Shown: piece after piece, positions 11,585-22,972 of the stretch
How the letters are laid out: each line of letters opens with the position of its first letter
How positions within the stretch are numbered: the first letter of the stretch is position 1
Assembly (NCBI RefSeq): GCF_902167145.1
Contig: NC_050097.1
Location: 44,066,095-44,130,094, forward strand
Direction: 5' to 3'
DNA from: Zea mays
Lineage: Eukaryota > Streptophyta > Magnoliopsida > Poales > Poaceae
DNA length: 64,000 bases
Notes under the pieces: generated by a model
The model's database searches: none
What the model was told of the DNA's origin: nothing
Seen by the model: the letters and a program-made list of their open reading frames with translations, nothing else
Position numbers and translations under genes: made by a program

Positions 11585-12514
11585 GACACATGTACCGATG
11601 ATAAGCTTTGTGAGGAATTTAGTTGGGTCATGACAAATAGGTTTGAAATGTCTATGATGTATGAGCTCAAGTTCTTTCTAAGGTTTCAAGTGAAACAGTA
11701 AAGGAAAGAACTTTTATGTGCCAGACCAAGTACACACAAGACATGTTGAAGAAGTTTGGCACGAAAAAGGTGAAGCCTACCAAGATTACAATGGCTTCAA
11801 ATGGTCATCTCGGCCTAAATGAAGAAGGTAAATATGTCAATCAAAAGCTCTATAGATCCATGATAGGTTCACTACTTTACATATGTTCATCTAGACCTGA
11901 CATAATGTTAAGTGTGTGCATGTGTGTTCGCTTTTAAGTTAACCCGAAAGAGTGTCATTTAGTTGCTGTTAAGATAATCTTAATATATCTAGTTCACACC
12001 CAAAACTAGGACTTTGGTATCCTAAAGGCTTCTTTTTCGATTTACTTGGCTACTCTGACTCAGATTCTGCCGGTTGCAAAGTAGATCGAAAAAACACCAC
12101 GGAGACTTGCCAATTCTTTGGATAGTCCTTGGTGTCATGGAGTTCTAAGAAACAAAATTGTGTTGCACTCGCTCTACAGAAGCTGAGTACATATCAGCTA
12201 GTGCATGTTGTGCCCAGTTGCTATCGAAAAAACACCACGAGGACTTTGGTTGCGAGTTTAATAGAATTCTGCTACTTTGTGACAATGAGAGTGACATTAA
12301 ACTTGCAAACTATCCCGTGCGACACTCTAAAACTAAACACATTGATATTAGACATCATTTATTGAGAGACCACAAAGCCAAAGGAGATATTGAATTATGT
12401 TATGTAAAGACCAAAAATCAACTAGCTGATATATTCACCAAACCTCATGGTGAGACTAGATTTTTCTTTCTTAGGAGTGAACTAAATATTTTAGATTCTC
12501 GTAACGTCTCTTGA
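11585..12514 (+). pseudogene. Sirevirus pol, C-terminal RT and RNase H remnant
   Basis: Heavily decayed Copia pol. Recognisable stretches: MTNRFEMSMMYELKFFL (RT palm/connection), QTKYTQDMLKKFG, KLYRSMIGSLLYICSSRPDI, a STSGT-related region around 12080-12130, VSWSSKKQN, TEAEYISASACCAQLL, and the pol terminus HIDIRHHLLRDH...NQLADIFTKP ending at a TGA at 12512-12514. At least three frame changes and several stops occur. The upstream YVDD region is not recognisable. RNase H in a Copia element follows RT and is the last pol domain, which fits the position immediately before the spacer. Confidence 0.8.
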
Positions 12515-13402
12515 AGGCTTGCACACAAAATTGTTTGAGATAGATTGTATGTTTGGTTGAATTTTAAAACTATATAAAAACATATATTTCTATCTATAAA
12601 TCCCTAACTTTGATTGAGAATGGCATAATAATTGCCATATAAAAATCTCAATCTTCTTGAAGTTCACTGGTGAAAACCAGTTGAACTTTAGTTCAATCTA
12701 GTTGAGCTTCAGCACAACTAGGGTCAGCTGAGTTCTTCTCTGGCCAAAACTGGTTCAGCTGGCCCCTAGGGGTGGTTCAACATGCCCCTGGACAAAGTCA
12801 ACTGACAACTTTTCTGACTCACTTGCTCTGCTCCTGTCAGCTTGCCCTGCTGCCAGTCTAACAATTAGGCATCTCTGACAGGAGGCGGTTGAATTGGCCC
12901 TGACCCCCGGTACAACCGGTTTCTACTAGTGGTGCCCAGGGTTTTTATCCCGCGCCCCCTCTTCTCTCTCCCCCCACTTCAACTCCTCCAGCCTAGTCGC
13001 CTCTAGACCTGAGCCCTCTCTCTTTTCTATCTTTTTCCCCTCAAAATCCCTCAAATCCACCCACTCAAATCTCTTGAAACTTGGAGGGATTACTCCTAGG
13101 GAGATCCTCCTCCATTTCCACCACTTTGGTTGCAATTCATCGTCCAGATTCTTAGATCAAGGTAACTCTCCATTTTTACTCTTTTGCCCCGATCTATGTT
13201 TGTATGCATATGGAACACTTTCTTGAAGAAGTTTAGCCTTGTTGTATGCATTTGTTAAGGTAGATTATGTGTTGTGTTCATATCCAGTTGAACTATTCAT
13301 ATGAACGGTTGAACTGACCCTGCCACTCACACCTCCTTTGCATATGATGTTTCATACCTTGAACAATTCCATCTCATACTTTGTTTATTCATCTATTTCA
13401 AG
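12515..13402 (+). promoter_or_regulatory. Sirevirus spacer with U3-like motifs before the extra ORF
   Basis: No coding sequence is seen. From about 12650 it carries motifs also present in this element's own LTR: CCAGTTGAACT, GGGGTGGTTCAAC, GTTGAATTGGCCCTGACCC and ACCGGTT. A pyrimidine-rich leader-like tract follows (12950-13030), then a possible 5' splice site (CAAG|GTAACTC at 13160/13161) and a possible acceptor (TATTTCAAG) immediately before the ATG at 13403. A minus-strand frame at 12926-13135 looks like a shadow of the pyrimidine-rich tract. Promoter or spliced-leader function is inference. Confidence 0.4.
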
Positions 13403-13410
13403 ATGGTTCA

Positions 13411-16400
13411 TGTGACGGAACCTCCCAAGTCATTAGGCTCACCTACAGTTGTCCTTGTCCAACGGACCTCAGACAACCCTGCAGGTGCCCCCGAATCACT
13501 TGACAAGTTCGGTATCTGCTTTTCTTACCTTTCCCAAGAGCGTTTCACCCGTCACGCAGACATTACAAATCATCGGAGATGCGGAAGTGCGAAAGCAGTT
13601 ACAATATCTTAGTTTTATTTAAAAGTAAGATAGAGTTAAATATTTACAGACCAGGATAAAATATACGAGTGCAGAGAATTATTATTACAAACCATGGGAG
13701 GCAAAAACTCCTCCCGATAAGTATCAAACAAAAAGTTTTTATGGAGGATCCTTTCCTCCCACAACTTCATTCCTGGTGCTCTTCCTTTGGTACCACCTTA
13801 GAACAGAAGCAACAAAAGTTTGTCGCTTCTTCACCTAAAAACAACGGGGAATAAAACCCTGAGTATGGAATTACTCAGCAAGTCTTACTCGACTAAAGAA
13901 AAGACTCTCAAGGGTATGCTGGCTTAAGGGAGTTAAGGTAAGGCTTATCAATAATCAATGACTCTATTTGCAGAAATGCTTACTAAAGTGGATCCTTAAA
14001 AATCCAATTTTAATTTGTCAGGTTAAGTAAGATTACCTGCAACTAGAGTTATTTCTACCCTAGTTCAAACACTTGACCTGCACTAGCCAATTTCTTAACA
14101 ACCCTTCATCTTTACTGGATTTCTACGTATAGGTCAGTGACCAAGTCTTCATAACCGCGAAGGTACGGTGATCCGAATCGATTATACTCAGCTGAGGATC
14201 TCCAATCACACGACATATGTAGCACTTAACCCTTACATATGTCAACACGCCACCGGGGTTCTTAAGACTAGATCAGGTTCACGCCAACCGAGAGCACAGT
14301 TACACCACCGTCCAGCCTCTTGCCACGGAGGGTACACGCTACTCTCGCCATCTCTCCACGCCCATTGCGTGTTATCTTATTCTGGTATTAGTCTGCCCGA
14401 GGCAAAGCTTACCCATGACGAGGCATGTGACCAGTTAAAGGGTCCTCGGTCAGCAAGCCTACATCGACACGGTCCTTAATCGACTCAGACTGAGACACTA
14501 CATCGAGACTCCTTTCTCGTGCAAGTCCACCCGCCCGGTCTCACCTTAATTATTTCAAACCCAAAGTTTGGTACCTGGCAGAGGTACATCTTTTCCGATG
14601 TTGAACCCATCATGGCCATGATGGATCCACCATCAAGTTTTATTTCAAAAATATCCCTCCCACTTTGCCACATCATCTTTTTGTAAAAACAAAACATTTT
14701 GTTTTGCTAGAGCAAGACTAAGCATAGGAAAAACCTTTTTGTAAAACAGGGATTCCAAGGAAGGTAATCAAATTCAAGGAAGGTAATGCAGGAATTGTTT
14801 TAGCACTCAACTCCTATCACCTTATGCATCAAGCAAGTGAGAAAGATTTTAAAAATATCAAGGAGGTGGCAAATGCACGGGGCTTGCCTTGGTTTACAGG
14901 TGATTCAGGCTCGGATCCACAGATGTCAAAATAAAAGTAATTTCGTGCCTGATGTTCCGCAGGTGGTGCTGGCGAAGTCTTCTCTTCTTCTACTTCAACT
15001 TCTTCCTCGTTTTCTAGATATAATCATATATATATATAAGAATGAATGCCCATGTAATGCTCATGAGGATGCAATGATAGTAAAAGTTTATTTTCTAAAG
15101 TCTTGAGTATAATTTTCCTTCACGGTTCTCCGAGAACCTAGGGTTTCCGGAGTCAGTAAAGGAATTCAAAGGGCAGGGGGTAGGGTTTTGGGCTCTAAGT
15201 ATCAAACAAGGTCCAAATCATACCAAATTCTACCCAAGGCTTCTAAATAATGTTTTGAGCTCATATAAAAAGTTTGGGGATTTTTGGAATTATTATCTAT
15301 TTTCTAAAAATCGAGAAACAATGTTTTAGGCTAATTTAAATGCTCCAAAATTTCTTATTGGTTCTAAAAATTATAAAAATACTTTTATTAAATACTATGG
15401 AAAATAAGGAACCTAGGAAAATTGTTTGACATTTTTACCATTTTCTACAATTTTCTACAGATTTCTCAAGTTTTATAGAAAAAGAAAAGGAAAAAGCTTA
15501 AACAGTACTGGGCCGAAAGTAGCCCAAACGGCCCAGCTTGCACAGGAACAGGGACGCGCCCACGTGCGCCCGCGCGCGCGACGACGACTTTGTGAATAAG
15601 TCCCTGTATTTTTTTATTAGCCCGAAGGAGTCCAAAAACACTATTTAAAACAGTCACTGACACTTTGCAGAAATACCCTCGTACTTCTATTTCTTCTCTA
15701 GAAACATCCCTGGCCACGGCGCACTCGCCGTTTGTCTTCGACGTGGTCTGTACCGACCATGGCCGGCGATGATTGCTATGGTTAACTATCGGGAGGCATA
15801 ACCGATCAAGGATAATCTAGGAACATCCTTTAATTTGACATAAACTTCACTGGGAACTGTCTACCCACGATCATGGCGGAAACCGGGATCACGAGCACGT
15901 GTTCCCGCCAAATCATGGTCGAATTGAGCAAACGAGTGCCACGATAAGCTTCACTAGCATGCAGAGCCACAAAAACAACATTCGAGATGGACAGAGCCTT
16001 ACCCGAATGGGCTGGCCACGGTCGAGCTGTTCACGGTGGCGCGACGACCCAATTTGGGGGAAAAGGGAGACTCTCTGGCTATGGTGTCTAATCGAGGGTG
16101 GGAGCGGGTGCTTTGGCTTCGCAATTTAGAGACGAAGAGCTGTGCTCGGTTGATTTGAACGGAGGGGTGAGGATGCGGTGAATTTATAGGCGCAGTGAGC
16201 CACTGCCATGGCCATGGTGATAACCATCGCCGGCCTTAGCTGGCGATCAACGGCGGCGTCGAGCGCTATCCTTTCCTACGAGCTTGCCACGTTCCGCCGC
16301 GACAGTAACGCGGTCAAATCAGTGTGGGCGTGGATGAACGAAGAGGAGCGGCGCCGATGACCGGATATGGCCGGAGTGATTAGTGGTCGCGTGGCGGCCG

Positions 16401-17390
16401 GAATCATCACGCTCCACCGCGGCGATCTTACTCGGATCAAGAAGATCTTTGCGAGGAGATGCACGTCGCGCGCCCATCCCGACCCTAGCGCAAATCACGG
16501 CGCGGATTGGTCGTCGGCGACGAGGGTCTGAAGCTTATCCTCCCGGGCACTGTACCATGGCAACTCACCCAAATCTCTGCAGCAAAGTTGTAGATTTACA
16601 AACCAGCTACATTTCGACTATAGGAACTGAACTCAGTTGAGCACTAGATCATACATAATTTCAATTCCAAAGCTCGACCAATAACACTGGTGGTCATTTT
16701 TCAGTCAGTAACCCGACTGACAGCCCAACTTTGGGTTTAATTATCTCCCAATTCTTCATAACAACAATGCTTAACCCCTTAAACAAAGTTGTTCACCTTT
16801 AATAGCTCTACAATATTGATGTGGTGACCTAGGGCAAAAACCTTATAATTTGAAAATTACAAAGCTCCAAAGTTGAGCCCAAACACTGATTTTCAGACTT
16901 AGTCTTAGAACCCAAATAGGGCCTTTTTGCCAATAGGTCCAAAACTCAGGGTTTGAATTGCAAATCTTCATAAATGTGAACGAAATGACTTTATATGCCT
17001 TAACATCATAGTTTTTACACTTTAGTCCAAAAGTGCACTAATTTTGCACTTAACCCCCTAGGGTTTAAGTTTAGGGTTTTCTAGGGTCCTTATTAGGGTT
17101 TTTGGCATTCCAGGGGTGTGAATGTAACTTAGATCCATTCTAGTAATATTCTATGATTAATTTACTTAAACTTTAGGGTTTTCTCTATTTGGATTTTGTT
17201 TTACCCTTCTGAACCTCATTTATGGTTAAGTGCCCTACACTAGGGTCTTATTTGCAAAGATACCATAGCAATACAACTTGTTTGAGATTTTTGCCTAGTG
17301 AATGCATTCTAGGTGTATCAAACATATGAAATGCTAATGCTGATGATGTTATGCTCAAGTTTTAGTAACAGTAACACCAGGGGTGTTACA
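13411..17390 (-). repeat. Tekay-clade 3' LTR (3980 bp)
   Basis: The left copy, downstream in element orientation. It begins TGTGACGG and ends GTGTTACA on the plus strand. Frames inside are not coding. It carries the element promoter region (TATAAAT on the minus strand near 16185) and a GC-rich leader at 15700-16560. Confidence 0.9.
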
Positions 17391-17402
17391 TCCTTCCCCC
17401 CA
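17391..17402 (-). other. Polypurine tract
   Basis: Minus strand GGGGGGAAGGA directly precedes the 3' LTR; the site for plus-strand cDNA priming. Confidence 0.8.
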
Positions 17403-17549
17403 TAAAAGAATCTTGTCCCGAGATTAAAAGTCCTAGGGTAAGTAATGGAAAAGGAAACACGACTTGTCTTTATTTCCTTATTCTTGGTACAAGGCAGGGG
17501 TGGTTTGGGGCTCACTCCTTTACAACAATTGTATACACTTTACAAATTA

Positions 17550-17755
17550 CATGAGGGTAAAAAGCCTGGGAAATTCTTTTCTAAAAAGTCCTGAGTTTCC
17601 CATGTAGCCTCATCTTCTGAATGCTAGTTCCACTGTATCTTGTAAAACTTGAGAGTTTTTCTTCGGGTAATTCTGTCCTTTTGATCCAAGACTCAAATAG
17701 GGTGCTCAGAATATGTCAAGTCTGGTTCTAGGGCAACATCCGTTACGTCAACGGT
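17550..17755 (-). pseudogene. Decayed chromodomain tail of integrase
   Basis: Past the stop at 17756 the minus strand still resembles the chromovirus tail of the second Tekay copy. The later part encodes sequence like SEDEATWETQDFLE and a PGFLPS end, but with frame changes. The chromodomain in this clade directs insertion to heterochromatin. Confidence 0.5.
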
Positions 17756-19672
17756 TCAATCGGGAACCCGAAGACACTTCTTCAATTGAGACACGTGGAA
17801 CACATTATGTACTGCAGACAAGGTTTCGGGTAACTGAAGTCGGTATGCCACTGGTCCATATTGTTCGAGTACAGGAAAAGGGCCAATATACTGGGGTGCA
17901 AGCTTCCCTTTAACCCCGAAACGTGATACCCCCTTCATCGGTGAAACTTTCAGGTAGACATAATCTCCAACTAGAAAGTACAAGGGTTGTCGTCGCTTGT
18001 CTGCATAACCCTTATGACGAGCTTGAGCTTTCTTCAAATTATGAATTATTCGCTGAACTTTTTCTTCGGTCTCTTTTACCATATCAGGTCTGAAGAAGCT
18101 TCTTTCACCTGGTTCAGACCAATTTAACGGAGTACGACATCGTCGTTCATATAAAGCTTCGAAGGGTGCCATCTTAATACTTTCTTGATAGCTATTATTA
18201 TATGAGAACTCCGCTAATGGTAAACAATCATCCCATTTTTGTGGAAATTCCAAAGCACAAGCCCGTAACATATCTTCAAGTATTTGATTTACCCTCTCAG
18301 TCTGTCCACTGGTTTGAGGATGATAGGCCAAACTATGGAGCAACTTAGTATCCAAAGCCTTGTGAAGTTCTTCCCAAAATTTGGACACGGATTGCGGTCC
18401 ACGATCCGACACTATAGTCTTCGGAACACCATGCAAACTGAGAATACGGGCAATGTATAGTTCTGCATACGTGGCCACTGTATACTTTACCCTGACTGGA
18501 AGGAAGTGGGCAATCTTCGTAAGTCGATCTACGATAACCCAGATAGAATCATACCCTTTGGTGGTCCTAGGTAATCCTACAATAAATTCCATACTAATAT
18601 CCTCCCATTTCCATGTTGGAATCGGTAATGATTGCAATGGCCCAGCAACCTTCATGTGTATGGCCTTGACACATCTGCAGGTGTCACATCTTGCCACATA
18701 GCGTGCAATTTCAATTTTCATCTTTGTCCATCAATAATGTTGCTTTAGATCATGATACATCTTAGTGCTTCCGGGATGAATAGAATAGCGACTAAGATGT
18801 GCTTCATCCAAAATTTGCTGGTGGAGCTCTTCATTCTTCGGCACAACTATGCGGTTGTTGAACCATACAATGCCTTGATCATCCTTTCTGAAACATTTGG
18901 CTTTTCCGACCTCTATTTTCTCATGGATGTGTTTCATACCCTCATTATCCTTTTGAGCATCCATTATCCTTTGTAAAAGGACTGACTCAAGCTTTAGTTG
19001 ACTTAAGGCTCCGTGTTGGATCATTCCCAGGTTTAACTTCTCCATCTCCTGGCATAGTGTATTGTCAGAGGTCTTCACAGTAAGACAGTGACAGGAAACC
19101 TTATGGCTAAGTGCATCTGCCACTACATTGGCCTTGCCTGGGTGATAATGAATTTCCAATTCATAGTCCTTAATAAGCTCAAGCCATCGCCTTTGTCTCA
19201 TGTTCAACTCTAACTGGGTGAAGATATACTTCAAGCTTTTATGATCTGTATAAATGTGACAGATATTACCTAGCAGATAATGACGCCAGATCTTCAGGGC
19301 ATGAACCACTGCAGCTAGCTCCAGATCATGAGTTGGATAATGCTCCTCATGCCGGCGCAACTGCCTTGAAGCATAAGCTATTACTCAGCCTTCTTGCATT
19401 AATACACAGCCGAGACCACTGCCTGATGCGTCACAATACACATCAAAGGGCTTATTAATGTCCGGTTGAGCCAATACCGGAGCAGTGGTTAATAACATCT
19501 TCAATTTCTCAAAGGCTTCATTACAATTTGAAGACCAATTGAATTTTATCTCATTCTTTAATAAACTCGTGATTGGTTTCACAAGCTTAGAAAAATCCGG
19601 TATAAATCGGCGGTAATAGCCAGCTAGTCCCAGGAAACTTCGGACTTGATAAACAGTGGTTGGGGTTTCCAC
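17756..19672 (-). pseudogene. Tekay-clade RNase H and integrase
   Basis: One frame interrupted by TGA near 19382 and TGA at 18728-18730. RNase [52 protein letters not shown]. Integrase: an HHCC finger ending CDTCRCVK, then the core with WEDISMEFIVGLP, IVSDRGPQSVS and GQTERVNQILEDML. The first acidic residue of the D,D-35-E triad is Glu (SMEF) where the relative at 61757 has Asp (CMDF), a substitution likely to harm catalysis. The C-terminus reaches GPVAYRLQLP...VFHVSQLKKC. Confidence 0.9.
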
Positions 19673-21177
19673 TCAAAAATATCCTTGACTTTGCTAGGAT
19701 CTACCTTAATCCCCTTGGCAGATAACACATGTCCCAAAAATTGGATTTCTTCCAGCCAGAACGCGCATTTACTGAACTTAGCATATAACTGATGTTCTCT
19801 CAAGCGCGTTAATACAATCCGCAAGTGCTGAGCATGCTCCTCTTCATTCTTGGAGTATATTAAGATATCATCGATGAAGACCACCACAAACTTATCCAAC
19901 TCGGGCATAAATACCAAGTTCATCAGATATGTGAAGTGGGCAGGAGCATTCGTCAGTCCGAAAGACATAACCAGATATTCAAACAATCCATACCGTGTAG
20001 TGAATGCGGTCTTGGGTATATCCTCGGGCCTGATACGGATCTGATGATAGCCCGGCCTGAGATCAATTTTGGAAAATACCCTCGCTCCAGTTAGTTGATC
20101 AAACAAAATATCAATCCGAGGAAGAGGATACTTATTCTTGATAGTAACCTCATTAAGGGGTCTATAATCCACACACATTCGAAGTGTTTGGTCCTTCTTC
20201 TTGATGAAGATGGCTGGACAACCCCATGGTGACGAGCTTGGCCAGATGAATCCCTTCTCAAGTTGATCTTGTAATTGGGTCTTAAGTTCTGCCAGCTCAT
20301 TTGGAGGCATTCGGTACGATCTTCTAGAAATAGGAGCCGTACCGGGCTTCAACTCAATTACAAATTCTACATCTCTTTCGGGTGGCAATCCAGGCAAATC
20401 TTTTGGAAGGACGTCTGGGAACTCACATACTACCGGAATATCTTTGATCTTTGGTATGATGGCTTCATACACTCTGCCAGTTGGTCTAGCTAGAATGGCT
20501 ACGGGGATAGACAAAAGAATTTCTTCTTGGCCATAACTCAACCTGATTGTTCTCAGATCAGTATTGAGAATAGCTTTATGTTGGGCTAACCAATTCATGC
20601 CCAAAATTACATCTATGTCTTGGCCTTTCAGAACAATCATATTAGTAAGAAAGTCCAGTCCAGCCAATGTTACGGGCACTTGATAAGCCACTTCTTTGGT
20701 AAATATTTGTCCCCCAGGCGAATGTATTTTAAACCCTTCCCTTGATTCAGTATATGGAATGCAATATTTCTCCATGAACTTTTTGCTTATGAAAGTATGT
20801 GATGCACCCGAATCAAAGATAATAAGTGCAGGGTGGTTGGCTACGAGGAACGTACCCATCATCACCGGTTCGCCTTCCGGTGTTGTGGCCACTTGAGTGT
20901 AATAGATCCGTCCTGTTTTCCGTGTATTTTTGGCCGCAGTATTGGTTGCCGCATTTCCCTTAGAACTCCCAAAACTCTGTTGATTATTTGACTGATTCTG
21001 CATCGGGTATGGACAGTCTTTAATGAAATGCCCGGACTTTCCACAGTTGAAGCAACCTGTTGACGAGCTGGGAAGAGAAGGGAAACGAGTGCCAGGGGCA
21101 CCCGACTGATTTGTAGCAGTGGGGGTAGGGTAGGACGGATGAACACTGGTTGCTTGAAAGGGAAGGAGGGTGGGCAT
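19624..21177 (-). pseudogene. Tekay-clade zinc knuckle, protease and reverse transcriptase
   Basis: 517-codon frame. Order: CCHC knuckle [14 protein letters not shown] (about residue 42), protease [13 protein letters not shown] (about residue 120), the [11 protein letters not shown] linker, RT with [35 protein letters not shown], a [12 protein letters not shown] block, [11 protein letters not shown] (catalytic FxDD) and the [16 protein letters not shown] thumb. A frameshift near 19665 passes the sequence to the next frame, where [17 protein letters not shown] continues. All RT catalytic motifs look intact. Confidence 0.9.
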
Positions 21178-22007
21178 GATGAAGAATGATTTTGATTGAA
21201 AGGTCGGATGACCAACCTTTGTCTCTTTTCAGGCCCCTGGTTGGGCCTGTCGCCTCCAACTCCCTTGGATTTTCCGGAACTTGCATATTTAGCTTCGACT
21301 GCCAGTGGTGTGCTTACAGCCCTTCCATAAGTAAGGTCGATGCAGGTAGCCATCTTTCTTTGCATCCGATCACTCAAGCCTCTCATGAAACAGTTCCTCT
21401 TCTTTATGTCGGTGTTGACTTGATCGATTGCATACTGGGATAAGTGATTAAATTTATTGATATACTGGGTGACAGTATCTCCGCCTTGTTTCAACTTCAT
21501 GAACTCTTCCTGCTTCATGTGGAGAACTCCTTCAGGTATATAATGCTCTCTGAAGGCCAACTTAAACTCATCCCAAGTTACTTGATGATCAGCCGGTTGA
21601 ACGGCTATAAAATTTCCCCACCATGTGCTGACAGGGCCACATAATTGTTGGGCTGCGAATAGGGGCTTTTGAACCTCTGAACACCGAAGGAGCCCAAACT
21701 TCTGTTCAATGACGCGGATCCATTCATCCGCTTCGAGAGGGTCCTCTGCTTTGACGAACAACGGAGGGCGCGTCTCAGAGAAGTCCAGATAAGATGTCTC
21801 ACGAGGGCCTTGCGGATAGGCCCGCCTGCCTTGTTGTTGAAGTTGTTGACCTGCCATCTCCCGCAGGAAGCGGGTATTGTCTGCTGTAGCGTTTACCAAG
21901 GCACTGATGGCCTCGGCAAGTGTCGGGGGTACTGGAGGTGGATTCGGGGTCGCTTCCCTCCCATGGGAGGTACCAGCCCCATCCTGAGCGCGAGTCCTGG
22001 AAGGCAT
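21178..22007 (-). pseudogene. Tekay-clade gag
   Basis: The likely start is the ATG at 22007 (MPSRTRAQ), which follows TTCTTTGCCTCAG. Capsid motifs in order: ETRPPLFVKAEDPLEADEW, VSTWWGNF, WDEFKLAFREHYIPE, and a KLKQGGDTVTQYINKFNHLSQYA segment, all typical of Del/Tekay gag. The frame shifts near 21178: the remaining ~60 residues and the zinc knuckle are read one base over in the next ORF. Gag forms the particle around element RNA. Confidence 0.85.
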
Positions 22008-22149
22008 CTGAGGCAAAGAACATTTGGAGCAGTATGATATGCCATACAAACCATCCATTTCACATTACTTAAAAATGTAATGTTACAGACTCGTACTTTA
22101 CAATAGGATTGCACCCCCTATTACACAAGAGTACTACTTCTACACTATA

Positions 22150-22734
22150 CTATTCCTGCTTCTTGTCACTCTTGGTAGCCTCGCTGTCGGACGTAGGAGA
22201 CCACTGGTCGACCAAATTCATTGAAGGAGGGGGCCTGAAAAGGTCCAGTTCTCCTCCAAAGGCTTCTCCTGCCGTTCCAGATGGTCCGGCTCCCATCTAG
22301 ACAGGATCCACGGGAACGTTCGGGTGTAATTGTGAATACAATACATGAACTTCTTCATGTAATGTATTACAATATACCTGCAAGTTATCAACAGCTGAGC
22401 TAAGCTCTTCTATGCGGGCTTGAGCTCTAGCTTCCTTTGCCTAGGCTAGTGAACGAGAGCTCACAACCCAGTCAAGTGCTAGATCCCAATCCGCTAGCTG
22501 GTCTTGCAGGTGGCGGATGTCGCTTCTCAATTCATTGATCCTCTCACCATCCGCGACCCATATGTTATTCCTGCGATGGAGTTCTGTTTGAAGCTGATTA
22601 ACTTGTGCTTCCAGATCTCCAATCGGATCGTTGCTCCCACTACTGCTGTCGTCATGTCTCGGGGCAAGTTGGTGACGAGGTACACCGATCGACCCGGTTG
22701 ACTTGCGTGCAGTCTTCCTTGTACGTGGCGGCAT
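22150..22734 (-). pseudogene. Extra ORF upstream of gag (ORF0-like), coiled coil
   Basis: One frame of ~195 codons from the ATG at 22734 to the TAG at 22150-22152, broken only by TAG codons at 22441-22443 and 22297-22299. The N-terminus is basic (PPRTRKTARKS), then a Gln/Leu/Arg heptad stretch (LEAQVNQLQTELHRR and INELRSDIRHLQDQL) predicts a coiled coil; the C-terminal part is acidic and Pro-rich. The second Tekay element has a larger coiled-coil ORF in the same place. Extra ORFs before gag (orf0) have been described in rice RIRE3-type relatives. Function unknown. The ATG is preceded by AGAAAG, an AG dinucleotide directly at the start. Confidence 0.55.
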
Positions 22735-22958
22735 CTTTCTAAAGGGGGAATCTTATTAGCATAACTCTTAGCATGATGCATGTGTAATTACGGAATCAAC
22801 CTGAGTTGACTCAACCTTCTATACATTGCACTCTTCCTATCTGGTCTTTAAAATAAACTCTTCAGAGATACTTAGATAGGAAGGGAAGAAATTTTCTAGA
22901 TAAGTCTTTAGAAAATTCTTTTTGAAGATGCCTCATAATATCTGCAGAGATGGGCTTC

Positions 22959-22970
22959 GCTCCGATACCA
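22959..22970 (-). other. Tekay-clade primer-binding site
   Basis: Minus strand TGGTATCGGAGC, two bases from the 5' LTR end, tRNA-Met type. Confidence 0.85.
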
Positions 22971-22972
22971 GC

